A DNA stretch of 64,000 nt from UBA4064 sp050179135 (GTDB taxonomy: Bacteria > Desulfobacterota > Desulfobacteria > Desulfobacterales > Desulfatirhabdiaceae): positions 23,401 through 87,400 of the forward strand of contig JBFXFK010000001.1 of assembly GCA_050179135.1 (NCBI GenBank), given 5' to 3'. The position numbers and the translations under genes are program-made. Of this stretch, positions 51,389-61,000 are shown one piece after another (position 1 is the first letter of the stretch; the number at the start of each line of letters is the position of its first letter). The notes under the pieces were generated by a model, which saw only the letters and a list, made by a program, of their open reading frames with translations, ran no database searches and had not been told where the DNA came from.

Positions 51389-53647
51389 ATGCTACATTTT
51401 ATAATCGGTGCCCCCAGAAGCGGCCTCACTGTTCTATCCGCCTGCCTACGCATCCTGGGGCTATCCCCGTTGACGCATGAGGGTATGGCCGATCCAGCCG
51501 CCATTAACGGGCTGCTTCTGCAGGATTTGGGTCGTACTCCGTTTATGGCAGCCCCTATGCCTTCAGACTGGCTGCAATCGGATGCTGCTGTCAAGGCCGG
51601 AAACCGTATCAAAAACCTCATTGACGACATCGGGGATACAGACCAGCCCTATTATTTGTCAGATCCGCTTTTCTGCAAAAGCCTTCCCTTATGGCTGGAA
51701 GTGGTCAAGAAAAAGGGCATGGCCGTAAACTGTATTCACATTCTCCGGCATCCATGGGAGGTTGCCCAATCCCTGAACAACAACAAACACATAGACCTTA
51801 TCAAAGCCCATATCCTGTGGCTATCATGCACCCATTCCGCCATCCGAGCCATGCAGGACCACGCTTACACACTGATCACTTTCGACCAACTTCTTGCCGA
51901 CCCTCTTTCAGCCCTCCATTCCCTCCGCCTCACTTCGTCCGCATCCATTCTTTCCTCTCACTATTCACTGATAGACATGGTACAGCCATCTCAAAAACAT
52001 CACCACGCCGCCATGTTGCCGGACCCGGAAAAGAAAACCTGTCGCCCTCTTGAAAGATTGTACAATCAACTCTGTACCAGCCGGTATTCCGATGCAGACC
52101 TGTCTTTTCTGCCTTATAAATCAGAGAAAGTCGTGCGGAACAGGGGTTTGCCTGAAGAAAAAGTACCCCTTGTACCCGATATCGTGGACACCCTTCTTCA
52201 GGTAATAGGTCAACAAGAATTTGAAATTGATTGTATTCCATATGTTTCTCAGTCAAAAAACGCTTCTTTCCAAGAGGGCTCCATCCCCCACCAACTTTAC
52301 TTTCGCATTGGATTTGATCCAAATGATCTGACCGACTTTCCGCTTCTTCCGGATCAGTGGCATAAGATTACCCTTCCTGTGCATCAGCCGGACAAGCTCA
52401 TGGCGGAAGGCCTGGTCTTGGCACCACTGAATACCACCGGCACGGTTTGGATTTCTGCTGTGAACCTGGTGAACAAGGCGACTGGAGAAGTACTCTGGTC
52501 AGCCAAAAACGGTTCGGATTTTGACCGCTTTGTGGTCCAGGGCCAGGCCCTTCGGTTGCCAAATCAGGATAATCTGCTGATTTTGGTTACCGGGGAGAAT
52601 GCTTTGGTCAATGTGCGGGTGGAAGGGCATGTGCCGAATGCTCCGCTGGAGGTGGAAATGTGGGTGAAGGTGGGCAGGGGGTTGGATGTGCTGCATGGAA
52701 AACAGTACATGCTCCTTGGATGGGATGATCATTCCATCCAAAAACTTTGCAGCGATGACCGACTTCTGCACAACAATAAAATACCGCGAATGCTGTTGCC
52801 CATTTGGCCTGAGACATATGGGAACTCGACACCTGTAACTTTGAAATATCTTGCAAGTCAACGCACCGGAATGATCACAACCAAAAAATTTGCTCAGAGC
52901 GTATCTTACAAATTGCCCACTTATCTGGTCTCTTTTCCCCGATCCGGCAGTAATTTTTTGCAGACGGTTTTGGAAAAATCATCAGGTTTTAGATGTTGTT
53001 CTTTATATTCACCTCGCCCGGCAGACCCTGAATATGTATTGTCTCTAAAATCTCATGCATTATCACCAGATTATTTGTATGATGAAATCAAACGATATCT
53101 GCCAAGAGCACAAAATCCGGAAAAAATTATTTTTTTACGCCGTGATCCAAGAGATGTCATGATTTCTTTTTATGAATTTGTCCTCAATTTAAAACAAATC
53201 AAGATTGAACAAAATGTTTTTTTGCATAATGTTTGTTATCAATATGCCTTTGATAGTAACCCACCAATGGTTCAGAGCAGCCGCAGAAAAGTTGAAACCT
53301 CTCCCATGAATATTCAGGCAGCTTATCAGCGGCATATTGAAGCATGGGTTTCAAGCCGTCCAGATGATCTTGATATATTAGATGTGAGCTTTGAAAATCT
53401 TGTCAGTAATCCTGAAAATGAATTTAAGCGAATTTTTGATTTTCTGGAAATTAATGCTTCGTTAAACAAAGAATCGTTGAAAATTAAAGTCTCACAATAT
53501 TCAGAGGAAATCAGACCCAGAGGCGTTGTTTATGGCTGGAAAAACAATTTCACTCACACAACCCTTATCAACTCTGTTGATAAATATTTAAAAGTAAATA
53601 TAGATATACTTGGATATGGCAAACCATCTTTCCAGTCTAAATATTAA
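51389..53647 (+). CDS. Tandem double sulfotransferase-like protein
   Basis: 752 residues with two sulfotransferase-type domains. Domain A (1 to about 200): P-loop IGAPRSGLTVLS (residues 6-17) and 3'-phosphate site ILRHPWEVAQSLNNNKHID. Residues about 305-450 form a beta-sandwich (LAPLNTTGTVWISAVNLVNK) homologous to the one in the protein at 23904. Domain B (about 510-752): P-loop LVSFPRSGSNFLQT, IFLRRDPRDVMISFYEF, and the C-terminal RPRGVVYGWKNNF. The two domains belong to different branches. Domain B and the next gene are more AT-rich than the preceding operon. It probably sulfates the glycan at one or two positions. Confidence 0.82.
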   Translation: MLHFIIGAPRSGLTVLSACLRILGLSPLTHEGMADPAAINGLLLQDLGRTPFMAAPMPSDWLQSDAAVKAGNRIKNLIDDIGDTDQPYYLSDPLFCKSLPLWLEVVKKKGMAVNCIHILRHPWEVAQSLNNNKHIDLIKAHILWLSCTHSAIRAMQDHAYTLITFDQLLADPLSALHSLRLTSSASILSSHYSLIDMVQPSQKHHHAAMLPDPEKKTCRPLERLYNQLCTSRYSDADLSFLPYKSEKVVRNRGLPEEKVPLVPDIVDTLLQVIGQQEFEIDCIPYVSQSKNASFQEGSIPHQLYFRIGFDPNDLTDFPLLPDQWHKITLPVHQPDKLMAEGLVLAPLNTTGTVWISAVNLVNKATGEVLWSAKNGSDFDRFVVQGQALRLPNQDNLLILVTGENALVNVRVEGHVPNAPLEVEMWVKVGRGLDVLHGKQYMLLGWDDHSIQKLCSDDRLLHNNKIPRMLLPIWPETYGNSTPVTLKYLASQRTGMITTKKFAQSVSYKLPTYLVSFPRSGSNFLQTVLEKSSGFRCCSLYSPRPADPEYVLSLKSHALSPDYLYDEIKRYLPRAQNPEKIIFLRRDPRDVMISFYEFVLNLKQIKIEQNVFLHNVCYQYAFDSNPPMVQSSRRKVETSPMNIQAAYQRHIEAWVSSRPDDLDILDVSFENLVSNPENEFKRIFDFLEINASLNKESLKIKVSQYSEEIRPRGVVYGWKNNFTHTTLINSVDKYLKVNIDILGYGKPSFQSKY

Positions 53648-53665
53648 CGATAATAATGGATATTT

Positions 53666-56600
53666 ATGAATAGTTTTATCTTCATACTCGGCAACGGCCC
53701 ATCCCTTCGCGGTTTTAACTTCCATCAGATCACCGGTCAGGACTGCGTGGGTATGAATGCGGCCTATCGGCATTGGCATCGCATTAACTGGTATCCCAAG
53801 TATTATACCTGCCTAGACACGGTTATGATTGAACAACATCATGAGGCCATCCAAGACTTGGTTCTCAATTTTGGAGACAGAATTACGCTATTTTTCCTTC
53901 GCAAGAATCTTCTAAAATTCTGCCCGGACTTGAAAGGACATCCACAAATACTCTTTTTTGATGATTATATTGGCAACCCTTTTTTTGGTGATGGCAAAAA
54001 AGTAACTACGGGAAGTTTTGCCTGTCTGTTCGCAGCTATGTTGGGATATCGGCAGATGTATTTATTAGGCATTGATCAAAATCTGGTGGAGAAAATTCCC
54101 GAGGCAAAACATGTAGGTGGGCATATATTGGAGATTACTGAAACACCCAAACACAATCCCAATTATTTTATTGATGATTATCAGCAGAAAGGAGAAAAAT
54201 TCAACGCCCCTAATTCTTTGCCGAATTTGCATTATGAGAGTTGGGTGGCTGTGAGACAACGGTTAGAAAATTTCGGTGTGGTCGTTGTGAATTGCAGTCC
54301 GATTTCGAATCTGGACTTGTTTAACAGGGTGCCACTTTCGAACGTATTGATCAATCGACGAGCAGGGGTCTCCCCTCTCGCAGATTCCCACCGTGTTAAT
54401 AAGGGTAAGCTCGTTATTTTCGGCATCAATATTCCGAATGGGTTCTCTGGAGGTCGCTACCACGCTTGGTTTGTGGCCGAGGCTGCAGCAGAGAATGGTT
54501 GGGATGTTACATTTATAACAGACAACTATCCATCATTTTATAAAGATTTTGATGATCTTGCGTTGTACCCTAAGCACAAGGACATCAAGGTTAGCTTATG
54601 TCATATCAGGAAAAAGGACTGCACCCTTCCCAGTATTGATTGTGACTTTCTGATAGTGATACCTCATAATGATTGTCATGGTCCGTTTACAGAAAATGCT
54701 CTTCGTTTCGCAGAGAAGAAAGGAGCTCGCATCTCTCTGCTGAACTTTGAATCGCCTAACTGGTTTAACTCGCTTTCACCCGTGAAACGAGATGAAAAGA
54801 AATGGGACGGCTGGAAGCAGGTGGCTTCGAAAGCCGCCATGATTTTTTCACTATCAGAAGAGGGCACAAAGTACGCCAGGGAATTCTATACCGATATCGC
54901 CCCTGATACACAGTTCGCTCATCTTTGGCCGACCATCAATACTCGTTTAGCTGATTCGTTGCCGAAGTGTGATAAAGAAAAGCGAGTAGTGGTGTTTACT
55001 CGTTTCTCTAATGCCGAGCACAAAGGTGGGAACCTCATTAAAGAGATTATCTGCAAAGAGCTGAAGGGTTACACGCTGGTATTCATTATCGGGGTTGGTG
55101 AAATTGCAGAGGTTGATCTGACAAGCCTTCGAGAGGTTGCGTATAAATTTGGTGTCGAACTCGAGTTTAAGAGCAAAATAACGGAAAAGGAAAAATGGCG
55201 GGAGTTGCAGCGGGCATCACTATTGATTTATCCCTCATATTTTGAAGGATTTGGCCTACCTCCAGTTGAGGCCCAATACGCAGGAACACCTTGTGTGGCT
55301 TTCGAACTCCCAGTACTTCGAGAGGTGTCTGGTGATAACATCTATTTTGTTCCACCCGGGGATCTTGCAGCAGTGAAGAGTGCGATTGCGGAATTACTCG
55401 GCTCAGCTGTAGATGGCGAAAGGCTAAAACGGACAATCGGTGAACGGGTCGGATATGATATTTTTCTTAGACGAGTTGATTATCTCATAGAGAGGATGAA
55501 CGCTACGCCGCCAAAGCTACTGCATATAAAAGAAAAATCGGGTAAGCCAAACAATGCCAAGAGCAGTGAGAAGGTGGTGAACGTAGGTATGCCAAGTTTG
55601 TTGACAGGCATCTCCAAATGCGAAGTGAACTTAAGGGCAAAATTGATCACCGTGACAGGTTGGACCCTTCCAAGCAACGACGATATAAAACTCGAAGTCT
55701 ATGTAGACGGCCGGCTTTTTGGCCAGGCTCGCAAAGGTTTGCTCAGAGCGGACGTGCTGGCAAAGTACCCCGAATACGGTGAGAGTCACGCCGGTTGGGT
55801 ATTTTCGGGTGCGATAGTGGGGGAGGGACCAATACAAACGGTCGAAGTATGTGCAGTTCAAAAAGGCAATGTGCTGAATAGATATCGCACAACAACAGAG
55901 TTTAAATATAAAGATTTATCGAATCAAAAGAAAGTTTTCGCCGAAGAATTCAAACTTTATTGGAGTTGCCTAAAAGGGGCACATAAGGGGGAGCGAGGAT
56001 TTGTCATTGGAAACGGCCCCAGCCTCCGATTATCTGATTTGGAAAAACTCACTGGTGAGATAACTATTGCTTCAAACAAGGTCTTTCTCTCATTTTCCGA
56101 GACGAAATGGCGACCAACACTATATACCGTGGCTGATGCCCTCGTAATAGAGAAAACGAAGCATTTGCTGTCGGATGTGTGTGATCCGATTCATGTACCT
56201 GAAAACGCAGCCAAGCGGCTCGATAATCACAACCTCCGACTCTGGCGCGATCTTGGAGCTATAGGTGAAAAGCCCGATGTTGAACCAACGGTATCGGGGG
56301 ACTTAATGAACGGAGCGTATGCTGGTCACACCATAACCTTTTTTAATGTTCAATTGGCGATCCATCTTGGCCTGAACCCCATTTATCTTGTCGGCTGCGA
56401 TCACTATTACGCTGGAGAAAATGACTCCAAGGCAGACCAACTCGTCCAATCGAAAGCGGACAACCACTTCATAAAGGGCTATCGGCAACCAGGCGAGGTG
56501 GTCAATGCTGCGCCTATCAAACTAATGACCCTTGCCTATGAGCATCTTAGGGCATATGGCGAGCGGAAAGGGGTGAAAATCATCAACGCTACACGCGGGG

Positions 56601-58096
56601 GCCACCTAGAGGTGTTCCCGCGAACGAAGCTTGACGAACTGTTTGAGGCGGAGAAGGCGAGGCGCCCGAAAGTGAGTATCTGTATTCCCGTCCTCAACGG
56701 TATGCCGTATTTGCGGGAGTGTCTCGATAGCATCAGGCAGCAGCAATTAAATGACTGCGAAGTCGTGATTTGTGACGGCTATTCGGATGATGGATCTTAC
56801 GAATTGTTGAGCGAATTCGCCAGGAAGCTGCCCAGTGTAAGGCTGTTCCAGAACGAGCCCAAGGGCATCTATGACGGTATAAATGCGTGCATCATCGAAT
56901 CGTCCGGAGATTATATTTACATCTTGATGAGTGACGACATAATGGCACCGGGCTGTTTGCCAGCGATGACCCAAGCGCTTGAAGAGAATGCCCATTGCGG
57001 AATATGCCATTGTCGCTTGGAGATAATTAATGCCGAAGGAAATAAAATCAACGATACGTGGGAAGGAAGACCCATCGCGAAGTTTCTGGGATCGCTTATA
57101 CGAGAACGCCACATCCGCTTGAAGCCGCACGATGCCATTACCATGTTTGGCATAGGTACGACGTATACATCCTTGACGCAAATTTTGGTGCGGCGATCCG
57201 TTTATGCCAAAGTTGGACTGTTCAGGAGTGACTACCGGGCCTATGGCGACTTAGAGTGGCAGATGCGGGCCGCTACGGAATTTTCCTGTGTCTTCCTACC
57301 AGAAAGGCTGGCGTACTGGCGGCGTCATGAGCAGCAGGCCAGCCAACAGCAGCCCCATATCGCTGCAAGGAAGGATGGGGTCTTCAAGCGTATGGGCGAA
57401 GAGCATTATGCGCGGCTTGTGAAACATTTTCCGGCGATCAGTCAGGCGCTGGCGAAAACGGGGCTCCACGAGGTGTACGCGAGGGACTATGCCGCAATAA
57501 GATCAGGGCAGAAAGAAAATCAGTGCTACGAAGATCTCGATCTGTTGATTCAGACATCAGAGAAGATCGGAATGGGTGATTTATGCTACCGGGATGTTCG
57601 GGAAGCGCTTCCGGAACATGCGTTCGTCACTAAGCAGGTGGACGTGAAAGCAGTCTATGGTACGTCTGTAGGCGCTCGTATCACCGACGATCTGATTGTC
57701 CGTGATGCAACAATTAAGCAGGTTAGCAAAAAACGCTCGCTGGCGGTTTATTTTCCGCGGTTTAATAATAAGGAAGTCCTGACAGATCATTATCATAGAG
57801 CGCAGTGTTATTTCCCAGTCGAGAGTGGCATACTGGAAGAGGTCGTGATGGGGGTTGGACCGGATACCCTTGACGCCGGAGCTATGCCGGAGCATATGTG
57901 TTCGCCGCGTCAACCTGTGAATGTCCGACTCATTGATGACATTGATGCTTATATAGAGGCGCTTTCATCCGCTAAGATCGTTTTGGCGTGGCGATCTTTG
58001 ACGAAAGAGGAAAAAGAAGGTTTCATGAAACTCGGATCCCAAGTGTGGAACATAGTTACTGACGATCCGGAATCTCATGAATATGGGGAACGCTAA
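53666..58096 (+). CDS. Giant multi-domain glycan enzyme (DUF115-like, GT4, DUF115-like, GT2), 3' end cut by an IS
   Basis: 1476 residues. Two domains of DUF115/MAF-like type, each opening ILGNGPSLRGFNF or VIGNGPSLRLSDL, lie at about 1-225 and 775-995; members include flagellin-modifying and sialyltransferase-like enzymes. A GT4 domain fills about 248-620 (NIPNGFSGGRYHAWFVAEAA; IYPSYFEGFGLPPVEAQYAG). A beta domain (about 640-750; EVYVDGRLFGQARK) links to the second DUF115-like unit. A GT2 domain spans about 1000-1240 (VSICIPVLNGMPYLRECLDS; YILMSDDIMAPG). The C-terminal part begins another GT-like region but ends abruptly (PESHEYGER) where IS630 sequence starts, so the 3' end is lost. Composition shifts along the gene, suggesting a mosaic. 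Confidence 0.75.
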   Translation: MNSFIFILGNGPSLRGFNFHQITGQDCVGMNAAYRHWHRINWYPKYYTCLDTVMIEQHHEAIQDLVLNFGDRITLFFLRKNLLKFCPDLKGHPQILFFDDYIGNPFFGDGKKVTTGSFACLFAAMLGYRQMYLLGIDQNLVEKIPEAKHVGGHILEITETPKHNPNYFIDDYQQKGEKFNAPNSLPNLHYESWVAVRQRLENFGVVVVNCSPISNLDLFNRVPLSNVLINRRAGVSPLADSHRVNKGKLVIFGINIPNGFSGGRYHAWFVAEAAAENGWDVTFITDNYPSFYKDFDDLALYPKHKDIKVSLCHIRKKDCTLPSIDCDFLIVIPHNDCHGPFTENALRFAEKKGARISLLNFESPNWFNSLSPVKRDEKKWDGWKQVASKAAMIFSLSEEGTKYAREFYTDIAPDTQFAHLWPTINTRLADSLPKCDKEKRVVVFTRFSNAEHKGGNLIKEIICKELKGYTLVFIIGVGEIAEVDLTSLREVAYKFGVELEFKSKITEKEKWRELQRASLLIYPSYFEGFGLPPVEAQYAGTPCVAFELPVLREVSGDNIYFVPPGDLAAVKSAIAELLGSAVDGERLKRTIGERVGYDIFLRRVDYLIERMNATPPKLLHIKEKSGKPNNAKSSEKVVNVGMPSLLTGISKCEVNLRAKLITVTGWTLPSNDDIKLEVYVDGRLFGQARKGLLRADVLAKYPEYGESHAGWVFSGAIVGEGPIQTVEVCAVQKGNVLNRYRTTTEFKYKDLSNQKKVFAEEFKLYWSCLKGAHKGERGFVIGNGPSLRLSDLEKLTGEITIASNKVFLSFSETKWRPTLYTVADALVIEKTKHLLSDVCDPIHVPENAAKRLDNHNLRLWRDLGAIGEKPDVEPTVSGDLMNGAYAGHTITFFNVQLAIHLGLNPIYLVGCDHYYAGENDSKADQLVQSKADNHFIKGYRQPGEVVNAAPIKLMTLAYEHLRAYGERKGVKIINATRGGHLEVFPRTKLDELFEAEKARRPKVSICIPVLNGMPYLRECLDSIRQQQLNDCEVVICDGYSDDGSYELLSEFARKLPSVRLFQNEPKGIYDGINACIIESSGDYIYILMSDDIMAPGCLPAMTQALEENAHCGICHCRLEIINAEGNKINDTWEGRPIAKFLGSLIRERHIRLKPHDAITMFGIGTTYTSLTQILVRRSVYAKVGLFRSDYRAYGDLEWQMRAATEFSCVFLPERLAYWRRHEQQASQQQPHIAARKDGVFKRMGEEHYARLVKHFPAISQALAKTGLHEVYARDYAAIRSGQKENQCYEDLDLLIQTSEKIGMGDLCYRDVREALPEHAFVTKQVDVKAVYGTSVGARITDDLIVRDATIKQVSKKRSLAVYFPRFNNKEVLTDHYHRAQCYFPVESGILEEVVMGVGPDTLDAGAMPEHMCSPRQPVNVRLIDDIDAYIEALSSAKIVLAWRSLTKEEKEGFMKLGSQVWNIVTDDPESHEYGER

Positions 58097-58530
58097 CCTA
58101 TACCTGGGCCAAAGTCGGACAAAAACCCACTGTTAAAACTTCTGGAATTCGAAAGGGCTACAAGATCTTTGGCCTGATCGACTATTTCACCGGACGTTTC
58201 TTTTTTATAGGCCAAGAAGGACGATTGAAATCTGAAAGTTATGCACAGTTTCTGGAATCCGTTCTCAATAAAACCCAAAAACATATCATCCTTATTCAGG
58301 ATGGAGCCAGATATCATACCCGCAAGGCCATGATGCATTTTCAGGAACATAAAGAGCGACTGACCGCATACCAGTTACCAACATTATCACCTGATTATAA
58401 ACCGATTGAAAAACTCTGGAAAGAATTCAAGAAGGACGGAACCCATCTCCACTATTTTGAAACGTTCCAGGATCTCATCAACAAGGTCGAGGATGTATTG
58501 AGAACATTTTTGCACGTGAGAATCCTGTAA
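58093..58530 (+). pseudogene. IS630-family transposase, C-terminal fragment
   Basis: The frame reads TYTWAKVGQKPTVKT, then KGYKIFGLIDYFTGRFFF, IILIQDGARYHTRKAMM with the second catalytic Asp, and LPTLSPDYKPIEKLWKEFKK with the catalytic Glu. This is the C-terminal half of an IS630 DDE transposase. The N-terminal domain and first Asp are missing because the upstream sequence is the giant glycosyltransferase gene. It marks an old insertion or deletion end. Confidence 0.88.
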
Positions 58531-58602
58531 AATCCTTTCACTTTTCGCCATGTATCAGGAATTGAGTTTGCATGTCACAACCTCAGTATCAATGTCATTG
58601 AC

Positions 58603-59763
58603 TTAACGAATCGGTTTATAAGAAGGATAAAACCCCCTCTTTTGAATTTTGTGGTTTCTTGGAAATTTTCTGTTTGGTCTGACTGGTTCCACGGTTTTCA
58701 CAAAAAGATTATGAAGGGCAGCGATCAGATTTTTTACCTTATCCAATGGACGGTTGAAGAGAAGAACAATAGTATCCTTCATTTTTGAAATGGCTTGCGT
58801 GAAATTGATCTGGTACGGATACCGTTTGTCTTTCTCCTGTTCAACACGCAGACGTGCTGGAAACGCCAGCATAGCCGTAAGGTTCTTTGAAAAAACCCGT
58901 GCATGAAAATCCTGATATACCGACAGAACCGATTTACCGGTGAAATTTTCAATCTCTATCACGCATTTCATGAGCTTGTAATCTTCCTCTACAGGCCATC
59001 GATGGTGATATAGATCATAGAATATTTCCACCGGATAGGTTTCGGTATCAATCAGGGAAGTGATCAATATTTCCGTTTCACCGTTTTCCAGTTCGATTCG
59101 GATTAGACGAAGCTTCAGATCCAGGGTGTCCAGCCCCAGTTCCCTGCATTTGGTAATCGAGCTTGCTGGAGCCTTCAGATCGATGATTTGTTGCGGTTTG
59201 CCGGAACGGAAGAATTTCTTGACGGAAATCCATTTATCGACCTGAACCCTGGCACAGAAATGGCCATCCCAGGATAAGATCAGGTTAAAAAGCCAGTAGG
59301 CTGGATATCCCCGATCCAACAAAACCAGATCGTTTGGCATGAGGTTGAGAAAATGGCTTTCACAGAGTTCCCGTTCTCCGGTGGATTTGGGGGCGATAAT
59401 GGCATCCACCGTGATTTTGTTGAGAACGTCGAACATCTGGGAGATTTTGGCAAGAGGGCATGGATTCTCACTATTGGCCCCCCAGACCCCGAAATGTTTT
59501 TCAACTTCAGGGGTTCTGGGGATTTTTACAGTTGATCCGTCGATTGCCAGAAGGGTAAACCCAAACCATTTTTTAGGATGAAAGTGGTCATAGAAATAAT
59601 TGACCGTTTCCAAATTCAGTTGGATGAAGGCGTCATATTTGAGCTTTTTTCTGGCTTTGCAGAAAGCGCTTTTGGTGACTTTTCGAACAAAGGATTCAGA
59701 GTGGTCAAGGGCTTTGAAGAAATGATCCAGTTCATCCTGATAGGACCCTTTGATCAGGTTCAT
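58603..59763 (-). CDS. IS4-family transposase
   Basis: 386 residues on the minus strand. Catalytic Asp75 in TLLAIDGSTVKIP, Asp150 in LVLLDRGYPAYW, and the Y-(2)-R-(3)-E-(6)-K signature as YHHRWPVEEDYKLMK with Glu259, so the DDE site is complete. The N-terminal helical domain is present. The ends of the element could not be fixed with confidence. It lies between the IS630 remnant and the IS1380-type gene, in opposite orientation to both. Confidence 0.9.
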   Translation of the reverse strand: MNLIKGSYQDELDHFFKALDHSESFVRKVTKSAFCKARKKLKYDAFIQLNLETVNYFYDHFHPKKWFGFTLLAIDGSTVKIPRTPEVEKHFGVWGANSENPCPLAKISQMFDVLNKITVDAIIAPKSTGERELCESHFLNLMPNDLVLLDRGYPAYWLFNLILSWDGHFCARVQVDKWISVKKFFRSGKPQQIIDLKAPASSITKCRELGLDTLDLKLRLIRIELENGETEILITSLIDTETYPVEIFYDLYHHRWPVEEDYKLMKCVIEIENFTGKSVLSVYQDFHARVFSKNLTAMLAFPARLRVEQEKDKRYPYQINFTQAISKMKDTIVLLFNRPLDKVKNLIAALHNLFVKTVEPVRPNRKFPRNHKIQKRGFYPSYKPIR

Positions 59764-59930
59764 CAGGAAGAAAATAATCCTAAAACAAGCATGATTATAC
59801 TTATTTTAATGTACTTATTACAAGTAAATTGCTTTACTTTCAAGTTGTTAAATGCTATACTTAAGGTTATTCAAGACAACTGAAAGGAGCATTTCAAGTG
59901 AGGCGCAATACACAAAAAAATATAGAGAAA

Positions 59931-60241
59931 CACTACTGTCCGGTTAAGATTTGATAAGTATCATGTAATACGATGCTTTAATTCAATTTATTTTGAAATA
60001 CTAATTTAATCGATTTCAATTTTGAAATATTCAAAGCTGATTTTGGGCTTATTTTCTGGTATCGACAGCCAAATTATGCTCAAAACAGACGTGGTTTTCT
60101 ACACCGTTTTGAGCTACTTAAGTATAAGTTTGGATGAGAACATCTTTGTTTCATGGGCATTGACAATCATACTTCTACAAACCAAATATAAGTACAATTA
60201 TATCATCTTGAAATCATTGTACAGTTAACCGGACACTTGTG
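59931..60241. mobile_element. 311-base non-coding element with IS4-like ends
   Basis: Left end CACTACTGTCCGGTTAA and right end (complement) CACAAGTGTCCGGTTAA match at 15 of 17 bases. It is flanked by a 9-base direct repeat ATAGAGAAA (59922-59930 and 60242-60250). It has no credible gene inside (a 68-codon open frame is not supported). Long target repeats are typical of IS4-type elements, so it is probably a MITE mobilised by an IS4 transposase elsewhere. Confidence 0.8.
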
Positions 60242-61000
60242 ATAGAGAAACGTAAAAGAAAGATAGACAAAAAACTCAAGAAAAGAAACTGGGAAGATCA
60301 GCCTCGCCCCATGCTGACCGGAAACAATATTCATTACGATGTTGACGGTCGATATAACGGGATTTCCTGTGGCGGTATCGGGGTCATTCATCAAATGGTT
60401 CAGAAAATGGGATTACCCGAAGAAATCAACAGCAAACTCGAATTGCTCAAACGCCATCTCCCGTATCATGAATCCGATCACATCTTGAACATTGTATACA
60501 ACATTCTTGCAGGCGGCACATGCCTGGAAGATATTGAACTGCGACGAAACGATGCGGCTTACCTCCATGCGTTGGGATCTGAAATCATGCCTGATCCGAC
60601 AACAGCAGGAGATTATCTGAGACGATTCAAACTGGATGATATCATCCTGTTGATGGATATCATAAACGAAATTCGCAGACATGTTTGGCTGAGGCAATCT
60701 TTGATATTCAGAGAACAGGCCATTATGAATATCGATGGAACCATCGGTCCAACCACCGGCGAATGCAAGCAAGGAATGGACATTTCATACAATGGTTACT
60801 GGAGCTATCATCCCTTGGTGCTTTCATTGGCCAGTACCAGAGAACCTCTTTTTATTGTCAATCGACCGGGCAATGTTCCATCGCATTCCGATTCAGCAAC
60901 CTGGATCGATAAAGGATTGGATCTGCTATCGGGTGTATTCAAAAAGGTGTTGGTACGGGGTGACACCGATTTCAGTCTGACAGTCAATTTCGACCTTTGG

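Noticed and set aside
60022..60228. 68-codon open frame inside the 311-base element
   Set aside because: No similarity to transposases, no ribosome site, and it lies within a non-coding MITE-like element.
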